A stretch of DNA of 64,000 nt from Fischerella sp. JS2 (GCF_032393985.1 NZ_CP135918.1:992001-1056000), one strand, 5' to 3'. Shown: positions 30,106-37,956, numbered from the stretch's first letter. Notes: a model not told the origin generated them from the sequence alone. Numbers and translations: made by a program.

Positions 30106-30915
30106 GTGAAAACAGACAGTATTTTTTACCACCTATTCGCAGAATTTCCCAGTATTTTCTTTGAGTTGATTGGACACTCTCCCAGCAATAGTCAAGATTA
30201 TCAGTTTCGGTCGGTAGAAATTAAACAAACCGCTTTTCGTATTGATGGCATATTTCTACCACCAGAAGACAACACTGATCAAACAGTATATTTGTGTGAG
30301 GTACAGTTTCAAAAAGATCAATTTCTCTATCATCGGGTATTTGCGGAACTATTTCTGTATTTAGACCAAAATCCAGCTACCTATGACTGGTACGCTGTGA
30401 TTATTTACCCCAAACGCAACCTGGAACCAGATGAAAACAGACTTTATCAGGTTTTGCTAGAAAGTTCAAAAGTGCAGTGTGTCTATCTTGATGAACTCGA
30501 AACCTCAGCTAACAGGTCTTTAGGTATTGGCGTTGTGAAGTTAGTAGTAGAACCAGAAGAAAATGCCGCTAACTATGCTAGAGAACTCATTGCACAAGCA
30601 AGGCAACAAAGAGCAGATCGTTTATCTGTAAGAGCGATAATAGATTTAATCGAGACAATCATAGTCTACAAATTTCCCCAATTAAGCCGCCAAGAGGTGG
30701 AAGATATGCTGAAATTGAGCGAACTAAAACAAACTAGAGTTTACCAAGAAGCATTGGAAGAAGGACTACAACAAGGACTACAACAAGGACTACAACAAGG
30801 TAAGTTAGCTGCTGTTCCCCTGTTGCTAAAAGCGGGAGTGAGTGTCGAAGAAATAGCTCAACAATTAGAAGTTGAGATTGAAGAAGTTAGGAAAATAGCA
30901 CAACAGCAGTCTTGA
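30106..30915 (+). CDS. Rpn-family recombination-promoting nuclease / putative transposase (PD-(D/E)XK fold)
   Basis: 269 residues from GTG at 30106; no ATG fits the conserved start KTDSIFYHLFAEFPSIFFEL. The nuclease-like core includes FRIDGIFLPP (Asp) and YLCEVQFQKD (E-x-Q in place of E-x-K), as in the DUF2887 and COG5464 groups. The C-terminal part is helical, with an EGLQQGLQQGLQQGK tandem and a short VEEIAQQLEVEIEEVRKI motif typical of the family. Rpn proteins of E. coli raise RecA-independent recombination; related genes are dispersed in cyanobacteria and often behave as mobile accessory genes. Here 42-base direct repeats flank the gene about 55 bases before its start and just after its stop. 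Confidence 0.82.
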   Translation: MKTDSIFYHLFAEFPSIFFELIGHSPSNSQDYQFRSVEIKQTAFRIDGIFLPPEDNTDQTVYLCEVQFQKDQFLYHRVFAELFLYLDQNPATYDWYAVIIYPKRNLEPDENRLYQVLLESSKVQCVYLDELETSANRSLGIGVVKLVVEPEENAANYARELIAQARQQRADRLSVRAIIDLIETIIVYKFPQLSRQEVEDMLKLSELKQTRVYQEALEEGLQQGLQQGLQQGKLAAVPLLLKAGVSVEEIAQQLEVEIEEVRKIAQQQS

Positions 30916-30918
30916 GTG

Positions 30919-30958
30919 CAAGCGATCGCATTGTATGTTGAGTTTGAGTCGTGCGATC
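30919..30958 (+). repeat. Direct repeat right of the Rpn-like gene (copy 2)
   Basis: Nearly the same as copy 1 at 30009-30050, beginning four bases after the stop codon of the Rpn-like gene. Confidence 0.8.
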
Positions 30959-31009
30959 ATCTCTGTAACATGAGTATCCAACCTCAGAGGTTCACTTTTC
31001 AAGTTTTGA

Positions 31010-31170
31010 GCTTTATGATCCGAGTTCAGAACATGAAATTTCTCACTTGGAACGAAAATTTTCTTACTTGGAACGAGAATTTTCTTACTTGAAACAAGAA
31101 ACTTCTCACTTGAAACGAGAAATTTTGAGTTCAAAGCTTCAACATCCAAGTTTAGAGCTTCAATGATCAA
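31010..31170. repeat. Tandem 21-bp heptad-coding repeats
   Basis: Units like TTTCTTACTTGGAACGAGAA recur every 21 bases with drift. The - strand frame reads heptads such as EKFLVSS KKILVPS KKIFVPS. The array is similar in period and style to that at 25931-26110 and lies just right of the Rpn-like gene. No clear start or stable coding gene is visible around it. Confidence 0.75.
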
Positions 31171-31270
31171 GCTGAGAACTAGAAACTTATATTAAATTTG
31201 TTTACTCCTGTCCTACTCAAAGAATAGCTAAACGTCAGTTTTAGTCATAAATCTTCCATCTGACACAATA

Positions 31271-31723
31271 TCACTGCTCTGAATCCAATTCAGCGCGAAC
31301 TCTTGCCAGATTTTCACGAGTAGTGACAGTATGGGGATGATTCTCTTCTAACCGACGCTCACAAATATCCGCCCTAGTTCCAATACTTTTTTGTGCAGTT
31401 GCAAGTAGGCAGCAATAACGTCTAAATCTGACTTTGAGCCTTCCTTAGTTCTAGTAAGCGCTTCCTCTGCTTTCGGTATACTTCTGAGCTTCTGCCAAAT
31501 TTTCTGGCGTAGCTTTTCCAATTTAGCAAGTATACTTGTGTAAGTTTCTCTATGGTTTTTTCAAATGATTTTGTAAACGCTAAGGAGGTGATCGCAGCTG
31601 CTGTTAGTGTTGCAGGTTCAATAATTTAGCAATTAAATTAAGATATTCAACTTCTAACTGTTCAGATGCTAGCAAAATTTCAGGTGATCGCGAAAGAGTT
31701 TTGAAAGAGCGATCGCCTAACAT
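31271..31723 (-). pseudogene. Remnant of an effector-associated/TPR protein (frameshifted, internally deleted)
   Basis: Reading leftward from ATG at 31723 there are pieces in several frames. First MLGDRSFKTLSRSPEILLAS up to a stop at 31604. Then EPATLTAAAITSLAFTKSFE from about 31619. Then, after a frame change, SILAKLEKLRQKIWQKLR and IPKAEEALTRTKEGSKSDL. Last, in a further frame, CERRLEENHPHTVTTRENLA, which is the end of a kinesin-light-chain-type TPR, with a stop at 31271. The middle pieces resemble the N-terminal domain found at the front of large cyanobacterial NTPase-TPR proteins. The central part of such a protein is missing, so this is a gene relic. Confidence 0.7.
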
Positions 31724-31752
31724 AGAGACGTTTGTCCGCTTGTGCAAAAAAT

Positions 31753-32196
31753 CTATTGTTGTAATGGCAAAACACAAATCAACTCAGAAAATCTAGCAAA
31801 ATCATCTGTGTTGTGAGTCAGTAGTTGAGGAATACCGTAAACTAGTATCGTGGCGACAATATTCGCATCATGCACCTGCTTACCACCAATGGCAACTTCC
31901 TCCATTAGTATTAGTAGCCTTTGTGTCACTTGAGAACTTTCTTCAACTATTCGAAAGCGGTTTTAAAAAAAGCGAATTTCAGCAGTAAGTGTTGCAATCG
32001 GTATAGGAACAGTAAATGCTTGCGGACGAGAAAGGGTTGCTAGATATTCTCGCAACATTTGTCTACTAATCCACAATTCACGCTCAGCCTGTTCAAGACT
32101 CTGAATCGCGTTTAGAGCTACTAAATGCAAAGGGGACTCAGCAATACTGGCATAGACGAGAATATTAGTGTCTAGAAATACAAAGTTATCTTCCAT
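31753..32196 (-). pseudogene. PIN-domain ribonuclease toxin interrupted by one in-frame TAA
   Basis: From ATG at 32196 the frame reads a PIN domain: FVFLDTNILVYA with the first acidic residue, then REYLATLSRP, then EIRFF and TAA at 31965-31963. The same frame continues NRFRIVEESSQVTQRLL, then KQVHDANIVATILVYG and LTHNTDDFARF, to TAG at 31753. The later Asp residues needed for metal binding lie beyond the stop, so a product ending at TAA would be inactive. The change is probably a single substitution, for example CAA to TAA. The gene overlaps the end of the antitoxin gene by 11 bases, the normal arrangement of VapBC-like pairs. An upstream in-frame extension to 32250 exists but ignores that arrangement. 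Confidence 0.82.
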
Positions 32197-32413
32197 CTTC
32201 ACTATACATATCCTCGTGTCTGAGAGAAAGATTCTCAGGCCAAGAGCCAACGTTAATCACAGGGAAATCTAAAGGCGATTGCTTTTCTTTAGTTACTGGC
32301 TTTTCATCAATTACTACCACTACTTGATGCTCACTAACTGGAATATCTAGTGGTAACTGAACAGTAAGTTTACCATCTGCCGTAACTGTGGCAATTGTTG
32401 TAATTGTTTTCAT
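32186..32413 (-). CDS. Antitoxin of a PIN-domain toxin-antitoxin pair
   Basis: 75 residues from ATG at 32413. The N-terminal half, KTITTIATVTADGKLTVQLP followed by LDIP, resembles the swapped-hairpin/AbrB-like antitoxins common before PIN genes in cyanobacteria. The C-terminal half, with KQSPLDFPVINVGSWPENLS, is the usual extended toxin-binding tail. It overlaps the toxin start by 11 bases. The toxin is interrupted while this gene is intact, so it may be a leftover, or it may still neutralise related toxins encoded elsewhere. An alternative start eight codons earlier lacks support. Confidence 0.78.
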   Translation of the reverse strand: MKTITTIATVTADGKLTVQLPLDIPVSEHQVVVVIDEKPVTKEKQSPLDFPVINVGSWPENLSLRHEDMYSEDGR

Positions 32414-32685
32414 TTTAATCTTCCCATTTTTAACCATCTCAAAGACTTATTTGTCTGAACTAAATCCTACTGAAAAATGACTTACTTCATCAAAGCTAAC
32501 ACCGACTTCGGCAACAATTTATCTTTCAACCAAACAATACTTGCGGAACATTGAACTTTACCCCCACTTTATCCAAATTCTCTCTTAACAAATCCCTTAC
32601 ACCCCTATACCCCTGGTTATGGAAAGAAGAAGTAGTCCGATCAGGAGATGAGTAGAGATAATAAATATAGGAGGACAAATCACAA

Positions 32686-33411
32686 ATGACAAATCACAAA
32701 TCATCAATTATTCAACTAGAAAATATCTTTAAAATCTATGGAAGTGGTGAAACTGAAGTCAAAGCACTTAACGATGTGAATTTGGTGATCCACGAGGGCG
32801 AATACTGTGCAATTATGGGGCCATCTGGTTCTGGTAAATCCACAGCTATGAATATTATTGGCTGTTTAGATCGTCCCACATCAGGGCATTATTACTTAGA
32901 TAACCTTGATGTGGCACAAATGGATGATGCTGAACTTGCCCACATTCGTAATAAAAAAATCGGTTTTGTCTTTCAGCAGTTCCATCTTTTGTCTCAGTTA
33001 ACAGCACTTGAAAACGTGATGTTACCAATGGTGTATGCTAATGTAGACCCTAGCGAAAGACGTGATCGCGCCGCCGAAGCACTCAAGCGCGTTGGTTTGG
33101 AAAAACGGATCAACAACAAACCGAATCAATTATCTGGGGGACAACAACAAAGGGTAGCGATCGCTCGTGCGATTGTCAATCGTCCGGTGTTACTGTTAGC
33201 AGACGAACCCACTGGTGCGCTTGATTCCCGTACCACCCAAGAAGTATTGGATATTTTCACCGAACTAAATACCACTGGGATTACAGTCGTCATGGTAACT
33301 CACGAACCAGAAGTTGCCCGCCAAACTCAACGTATCGTCTGGTTTCGTGATGGAGAAGTAGTACACTCGCAACTTACACCAGCTGATTTGATTCATATGG
33401 CAGTATCTTGA
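32686..33411 (+). CDS. MacB/LolD-like ABC ATP-binding protein without adjacent permease
   Basis: 241 residues. Walker [11 protein letters not shown]-loop FQQFHLLS, signature [15 protein letters not shown], Walker [13 protein letters not shown], switch His VTHEP. Close in sequence to the ATPase at 26283. No permease or adaptor follows; a GNAT gene does. Since the adaptor-permease pair at 16.4-19.4 kb lacks an ATPase, this protein could serve it, which is inference. AGGAGG at 32669-32674 lies 11 bases before the ATG. The first codons (MTNHKSS) fall inside a CAAATGACAAATCACAAATC tandem of the kind found between genes, so the N-terminal tip is repeat-derived. Confidence 0.9.
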   Translation: MTNHKSSIIQLENIFKIYGSGETEVKALNDVNLVIHEGEYCAIMGPSGSGKSTAMNIIGCLDRPTSGHYYLDNLDVAQMDDAELAHIRNKKIGFVFQQFHLLSQLTALENVMLPMVYANVDPSERRDRAAEALKRVGLEKRINNKPNQLSGGQQQRVAIARAIVNRPVLLLADEPTGALDSRTTQEVLDIFTELNTTGITVVMVTHEPEVARQTQRIVWFRDGEVVHSQLTPADLIHMAVS

Positions 33412-33468
33412 TTTTATATTTTTGTAGTATCATGTAGCATATAAAAGTTGTTGTGAATTTCTACAGGC

Positions 33469-33870
33469 ATGATAAGCTACAAACGCGATTTGGAAAATGT
33501 TGACTGGGAGGAAATGAAAGCAACACTCACTCAAGATAAATTTGACAATGGTAGAAGTCCTGAACAACTAAGAGCATCGTTTGCTAATAGCTATGCAACT
33601 TGTATTGCTTATGCAGGCGATCGCATTATTGGAACTGCCCGTGTTTTATCTGATGGTGTTTGTAATGCTGACATTGTCGATGTTTGGACATTTAGTCCTT
33701 ATCGTCATCAAGGTATTGCTAGTACGATAATGCGAACTCTGTTGGCAGAATTACAAGGACAACACGTCTGTTTATTTACAGATGACGCTATTGACTTTTA
33801 CAAAAAACTTGGCTTTACCAAAAAAGAAACCTGCTTAGAACTTGTAGTCGGTAAATGGTTGAGTAATTAA
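33469..33870 (+). CDS. GNAT-family N-acetyltransferase
   Basis: 133 residues. The GNAT fold is seen in IIGTARVLSDGVCNADIVDV (strands 2-4), the acetyl-CoA pyrophosphate-binding stretch RHQGIASTIMRTLL (motif A, Q-x-x-G-x-A-S) and the C-terminal FYKKLGFTKK. Size and motifs fit small amine or amino-acid acetyltransferases; the acceptor is unknown. It lies 57 bases after the ATPase gene on the same strand and may be co-transcribed with it. A strong hairpin terminator follows at 33958. Confidence 0.85.
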   Translation: MISYKRDLENVDWEEMKATLTQDKFDNGRSPEQLRASFANSYATCIAYAGDRIIGTARVLSDGVCNADIVDVWTFSPYRHQGIASTIMRTLLAELQGQHVCLFTDDAIDFYKKLGFTKKETCLELVVGKWLSN

Positions 33871-33957
33871 GTATAGTAAGTAGGTCGAGGGTAATAAACC
33901 TAACTATGTTAAGGAAAGTAAACAAGCTTAAAATCCTTACTATTGAATAAGCCCTTC

Positions 33958-33978
33958 AACCCACTTGGAGTGGGTTTT
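33958..33978 (+). terminator. Rho-independent terminator after the GNAT gene
   Basis: AACCCACT (33958-33965), loop TGG, AGTGGGTT (33969-33976), then TT. It lies between convergent genes. Confidence 0.8.
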
Positions 33979-34037
33979 CGTTATTAGCCCCAAATTTATT
34001 TGAGGGCGGGATGTTGGGCTTATCGAAGTTACGTTAA

Positions 34038-34568
34038 CTAAAGACTTGGTGTTTTCCCTGTTTCTGCCTGTGTTTCAATCGGCCGCACATCGCTGTAACC
34101 CATTGCACCAGCAATTGTCCGTAAAATGGACATTTGTTCTTCAAATTCCAATTTTTCTACTTCTGAGAGCAAATTATTAATGTCATTAGAAGCTTGGTAG
34201 TCACTTGGCATGTCAACAACTTGATCACCCATTGCTTCTGCCCAAGCATACCAAACTAGCAATTGGTTGTTTTCTTTGATCGAACCATAGGCACGCGAGT
34301 ATTCTGTATCTTCACAATTAACAATTTCCCGCATAATTGCCAGTTGCTGTTCATCGGATAATTTGTAATAGTCTCCTAGCAACTTTGGCGCTAATTCTGG
34401 TTCTGCTGCCATAGGTGCTGCGGGAGTAATAGAATCTCCCATTTTTTCATACACTAAATACAGCCAAGCTAGCTTAGCATCAGTATCCAGATTATTAAAA
34501 GCTTCTACATGCTTTTGAGTCTCTGCACTAAGAGCTTGAGGCGTAGATTTATTGTAACTGCTAGTCAT
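34038..34568 (-). CDS. Helical carotenoid protein (HCP), homolog of OCP N-terminal domain
   Basis: 176 residues, all-helical, matching the N-terminal carotenoid-binding domain of orange carotenoid protein without the C-terminal domain or linker. Diagnostic stretches are LAWLYLVYEKMGDSITPAAP, EYSRAYGSIKENNQLLVWYA and VVDMPSDYQAS, which line the carotenoid tunnel; the aromatic and Pro residues expected there are kept. HCPs bind a ketocarotenoid and act as singlet-oxygen quenchers; some quench phycobilisomes. The clade cannot be fixed by eye; the sequence is rather diverged from the second HCP at 37083. It is divergent from the acidic-protein gene at 34785 and shares a 216-base upstream region with it. 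Confidence 0.93.
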   Translation of the reverse strand: MTSSYNKSTPQALSAETQKHVEAFNNLDTDAKLAWLYLVYEKMGDSITPAAPMAAEPELAPKLLGDYYKLSDEQQLAIMREIVNCEDTEYSRAYGSIKENNQLLVWYAWAEAMGDQVVDMPSDYQASNDINNLLSEVEKLEFEEQMSILRTIAGAMGYSDVRPIETQAETGKTPSL

Positions 34569-34784
34569 AATTTATCTCAAAGAGAATTTTTACCTACAAA
34601 CTAACAGTTACAAAATTTCATAATCTGAATCGCCTTCCTCTAGAAATAGTTTTTTAATGGAAAAATACATACATTTATCTACCTTTCAATAGAGGAGAAA
34701 TATCTATCTACAGATATCAAAGTTTGATTAGTTCACTTTGATAGAATCTCGGCATAAACAAAAAAAATATCACAGGGGATTGTT

Positions 34785-35153
34785 ATGCCTGAAGAAATTA
34801 AACCAAATGTTACGGAAGCTTCTACCGAAGATGCAAAACTAGCTGCTGAAGAAATTGCCAGTGGGGAAGCAAAAGCGCCCAGCGTTGATATGGAAGCAGA
34901 TTATCAAGCAGCACAGCAAATGAGTGTAAGTGAAGTCGATCGCACTGGCGAAGGTACAAAAGCAGCCCAAAATGCAACTGCGCCAGAATATCAAATGCCT
35001 GAAGCACAAGAGAAGAAAACAGAAGCACAACCTACAGGCGACCCTGCTGAATATAAAGCAATGGCAGACGAAATTGGCTCTAGCAACCAAGGTGTAACTA
35101 ACGTCAGTGATGATTTAGTGCAAGAAGCTTTGAAAAAAGGTCAAGCAAAATAA
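34785..35153 (+). CDS. Small hydrophilic, probably disordered protein, unknown function
   Basis: 122 residues, no family recognised. Rich in Ala, Glu, Gln, Lys and Thr, with no Cys, no Trp and no hydrophobic core; only short helical pieces such as DDLVQEALKKGQAK are likely. Composition of this sort is seen in stress or desiccation proteins and in intrinsically disordered partners. AGGGGA at 34774-34779 lies five bases before the ATG, so it is probably translated. The gene is divergent from an HCP gene with only 216 bases between, raising the possibility of joint regulation. Confidence 0.7.
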   Translation: MPEEIKPNVTEASTEDAKLAAEEIASGEAKAPSVDMEADYQAAQQMSVSEVDRTGEGTKAAQNATAPEYQMPEAQEKKTEAQPTGDPAEYKAMADEIGSSNQGVTNVSDDLVQEALKKGQAK

Positions 35154-35295
35154 TAATTAAATGTCATTAGTCAATTGTCAATTGTCAATTGTGGAAATAA
35201 TATTGATCGATAATTTCGAGCCGAATATAAGAAAGCGGATTTATCCATGAATTCAATCTAAAATCCAAAATTGCATGACTTTTGACTTTTGACAT

Positions 35296-35931
35296 TTAAC
35301 TATTATTCACCACATTTAACAGTTCACTTGGATGGTGGATTAAATAATTTGGATTTTGTTTAGCTAAAACTTCTAAAGAATTAAACCCCCAAGTGACTCC
35401 TACCACTTTGATATTAGCTTTTTTAGAAGCTTCAATATCTCTAGTTTCATCTCCCACATAAATTACTTCTTCTGGTTTGAATTGCTTTTGTCTAAGCACA
35501 TTATTAATAATTGTTGTTTTCCCAAAAATGGTGATACCTGAATAAATAAATTCAAATAGATTATCTAACTCATTAATTCTTAAGAATTCTGTAACATTGT
35601 CTTTAGAATTAGAGGTGATAATTCCTAGACGATGACCTGCATTTTTCAAGTCTGTTAAAGCTTCTTTCATACCTGGAATCGGTTTTAGCTCTGGAATTTT
35701 ACTTTTTAATTCTCCTTTAACTTTTTTTACTAAAAAGGGTATTCTAAATACAGAAATTCCTGAATAATTAATAATTTCTCTAGAAGTTAAATTTCTCAAT
35801 AAAGCTAGTTCTTCCGAGGTAATTTGTACATAACCAAACTCTTTGGCTAAACTGTTGGCAATACTTACAAGTGCGTCTACTGTATCAGCGATTGTGCCAT
35901 CAAAATCAAAAATAATTATTTTCTGGGTCAT
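35296..35931 (-). CDS. HAD-superfamily phosphatase (phosphoglycolate-phosphatase-like)
   Basis: 211 residues. HAD motif I is IFDFDGTIADT with the nucleophile Asp at position 9, motif II is GIITSNS, motif III Lys is in FGKTTIINN and motif IV is YVGDETRDIEAS. A helical cap lies between motifs I and II (subfamily IA). Phosphoglycolate phosphatases and beta-phosphoglucomutase relatives share this plan; the substrate is not determinable. The start overlaps the stop of queG by four bases, so the two are translationally coupled. The surrounding intergenic DNA carries GTCAATTGTC tandems. Confidence 0.88.
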   Translation of the reverse strand: MTQKIIIFDFDGTIADTVDALVSIANSLAKEFGYVQITSEELALLRNLTSREIINYSGISVFRIPFLVKKVKGELKSKIPELKPIPGMKEALTDLKNAGHRLGIITSNSKDNVTEFLRINELDNLFEFIYSGITIFGKTTIINNVLRQKQFKPEEVIYVGDETRDIEASKKANIKVVGVTWGFNSLEVLAKQNPNYLIHHPSELLNVVNNS

Positions 35932-36881
35932 TCTTGTGCCTGCTGGAATGCGTCTAGGTTAGCACGGGCATTCCGTCGTAACATTTCTGGCTTAATTCGC
36001 CGCAACGCCGATGCCGGAAATTGTTTATCCCAATCCTGATCTGAGATTTGGGCTAATTCTATCAGTTTGGGGGCAATATTCCCAGAATATGGCTGAAATT
36101 CTTCCACATCAGTTGGATTAGCAAAACGCTGATTCCAAGGACAAACATCTTGGCAAATATCACAACCTGCAATCCAACCTTGTAAATTGGATGCAATTGT
36201 CTCTGGTAGTTTTTCCTGGCGATTTTCAATTGTGTGATAGGCAATGCAGCGATTAGCGTCTACTACAAATGGACTAGTTATTGCATCTGTAGGACAAGCC
36301 TCTAGGCAGCGAGTACAATTACCACAATGTTGTGTGTGAGGTTTATCTGGAGTTAAATCTAAGTTTGTTAGCACTTCTCCCAAGAATACCCAAGAACCAT
36401 ATTCCCGGGTAATCACATTACCATTTTTGGCAATCCAACCGATTCCGGCTTTTTGTGCCCAAGCTTTATCTTGCACTGGGCCTGTATCTGCATAATAGCG
36501 TGCTTGAATGTTTTCACTTAATCCTTGCAACCAAACTGAGAGTGCTTTCAATTTTTTGTGCATGACTTTGTGATAATCCCGTCCCCAAGCATAACGAGAG
36601 ATTTTGCCGTATTCTTCGCCTTCAGGTCGTTGATGTGGCGTATAGTAGTTGAGGGCTACACAAATTAGCGATCGCACATCACTCATCACTAACCGAAGAT
36701 CTTGACGCTTCGGAGAAGTCATCCATTCCATGTCGGCGTGATAACCAAGCTTGATCCATGCTTGCAACTGCTGCACCTCTGTATTGTCCCCATCTACAGC
36801 AGCTATCCCAACTTTATGAAATCCTAACTCTAGGGCTTTTTGTTTAACTTCAGCACTGCTTGTTCCCGACAAATGATTCAT
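35928..36881 (-). CDS. queG: Epoxyqueuosine reductase QueG
   Basis: 317 residues. This enzyme reduces epoxyqueuosine to queuosine in tRNA with a cobalamin cofactor and two [4Fe-4S] clusters. The N-terminal domain has AWGRDYHKVMHKKLKAL and ARYYADTGPVQDKAWAQKAG, the active-site region. The ferredoxin-like part has HCGNCTRCLEACPTDAI and CDICQDVCPWN, giving the eight cluster cysteines. Length is normal. It is the first gene of a two-gene unit with the HAD phosphatase. It lies between the two HCP genes, facing away from the second one. Confidence 0.94.
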   Translation of the reverse strand: MNHLSGTSSAEVKQKALELGFHKVGIAAVDGDNTEVQQLQAWIKLGYHADMEWMTSPKRQDLRLVMSDVRSLICVALNYYTPHQRPEGEEYGKISRYAWGRDYHKVMHKKLKALSVWLQGLSENIQARYYADTGPVQDKAWAQKAGIGWIAKNGNVITREYGSWVFLGEVLTNLDLTPDKPHTQHCGNCTRCLEACPTDAITSPFVVDANRCIAYHTIENRQEKLPETIASNLQGWIAGCDICQDVCPWNQRFANPTDVEEFQPYSGNIAPKLIELAQISDQDWDKQFPASALRRIKPEMLRRNARANLDAFQQAQE

Positions 36882-36969
36882 TTATCTTATCTGAAATTTG
36901 CCGCAACTACGGCGTTACTATTCTACACTAGCCAGTCAATGCATACATTTGCTATTTTTTAGATGTGGT

Positions 36970-36999
36970 ATTTGTAAATTTTATTTGCAATTTGTAAAT
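36970..36999 (+). promoter_or_regulatory. Two direct ATTTGTAAAT sites upstream of the second HCP gene
   Basis: ATTTGTAAAT occurs at 36970-36979 and again at 36990-36999, exactly 20 bases apart, about two helical turns. The same 10-mer lies at 37918-37927 upstream of the CTDH gene. A shared regulator binding site is a reasonable inference; the sequence is AT-rich, so chance is not excluded. Confidence 0.45.
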
Positions 37000-37082
37000 A
37001 AATAATGCAATATGTATATCGAGAGCAAAACCATGCTTTCAGTAATTCCCAGCGTATAAAACTATCAACTTTTGGTGCGCTC

Positions 37083-37604
37083 ATGACATTTACTACTGAT
37101 TCAGCACAAAACCGCTTTTCCAACACTTTTAACTACAGCACCCAAACGGTTGATGCGGTTGCATCCACTGTAGCTGTATTTACAAGCTTGAGTGTAGACG
37201 ATCAGCTGGCAGTACTTTGGTATGCTTATACTGAAATGGGACGTTCGATTACGCCAGCTGCTACAGGTGCTGCTCGTTTGCAATTAGCCGAAGGTCTGCT
37301 GAATCAAATTAAGCAGATGACTCATGCAGATCAGTTAGAGGTAATGCGCGATCTAGCTGCCAAGAAAAATACCCTATTCTGCCGTTCCTATGGTATCCTG
37401 AGCGCTAACACCAAGCTAGCTTTTTGGTACGAACTATCTGAATTGATGGTTAAAGGTTTTGTTGTTCCCATGCCATCTAATTATCAACTGTCTCGTGATG
37501 GTGTGCAGGTATTGGAAACACTAAAAGAACTCGATTTTGGTCAACAAATTACCGTTCTCCGTAAGGTCGTAACTGAAATGGGTGTTGACCCTCTCGCTGA
37601 CTAA
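37083..37604 (+). CDS. Helical carotenoid protein (HCP), homolog of OCP N-terminal domain
   Basis: 173 residues from ATG at 37083, which begins the conserved TFTTDSAQNRFSNTF; an in-frame ATG at 37005 would add 26 residues unlike the family. Carotenoid-tunnel segments are AVLWYAYTEMGRSITPAATG, LFCRSYGILSANTKLAFWYE and FVVPMPSNYQLS, closer to OCP than the HCP at 34038. A soluble, ketocarotenoid-binding protein is expected. A CTDH gene lies 350 bases downstream on the same strand; HCP and CTDH together reconstitute an OCP-like photosystem in which CTDH delivers or withdraws the carotenoid. A strong terminator lies between them, so each has its own transcript end. Confidence 0.94.
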   Translation: MTFTTDSAQNRFSNTFNYSTQTVDAVASTVAVFTSLSVDDQLAVLWYAYTEMGRSITPAATGAARLQLAEGLLNQIKQMTHADQLEVMRDLAAKKNTLFCRSYGILSANTKLAFWYELSELMVKGFVVPMPSNYQLSRDGVQVLETLKELDFGQQITVLRKVVTEMGVDPLAD

Positions 37605-37760
37605 GTATTATGAAGGCAGGAGTCAGGAAAAAGCAAGTCAGATTTTTTGCACGCTTTCTTATGTATACACTTCACTGCAATCACTCAAGGTATTCTGACA
37701 TCCTGCCTAGATTCTGTAAACATCTTTTCCTATCTCCCCTTATTTCCAACTACAAATTTG

Positions 37761-37803
37761 CTCTTTATATTCCCATCTGGGTAATATAAAGAGTATTTTT
37801 TTG
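37761..37803 (+). terminator. Rho-independent terminator between HCP and CTDH genes
   Basis: CTCTTTATATTCCC pairs with GGGTAATATAAAGAG (37779-37793) around ATCT with one bulge, followed by TATTTTTTTT. It implies separate transcription of the CTDH gene, or partial read-through. Confidence 0.8.
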
Positions 37804-37917
37804 GCTTGGGAAGTACAAAGTTGTAATTTTTTGAAACTATTACCTACTAACCACTAACCACTAACTACTAACCAATATAAAAAATACATCTCCAGCAACA
37901 GGATTAAATTGATTGTT

Positions 37918-37942
37918 ATTTGTAAATTAATGTAAATATAAT
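37918..37942 (+). promoter_or_regulatory. ATTTGTAAAT site upstream of the CTDH gene
   Basis: ATTTGTAAAT at 37918-37927 is followed by a partial second copy TGTAAATA (37931-37938). The site ends 29 bases before the CTDH ATG and matches the two sites upstream of the HCP gene at 37083. Confidence 0.4.
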
Positions 37943-37956
37943 CTGGAGTTAATTTT

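Noticed and set aside
31010-31170. 101-codon - strand frame covering the 21-bp repeats as a gene
   Set aside because: The start lies in the repeat context, it has no homologous flank, and it overlaps the end of the Rpn-like gene.
32477-32554. 25-codon ORF between antitoxin and ATPase genes
   Set aside because: Too short and without a ribosome binding site or similarity.
37937-37942. TATAAT just upstream of the CTDH gene as a -10 element
   Set aside because: It ends only 14 bases before the ATG, so the transcript would start after the ribosome binding site.
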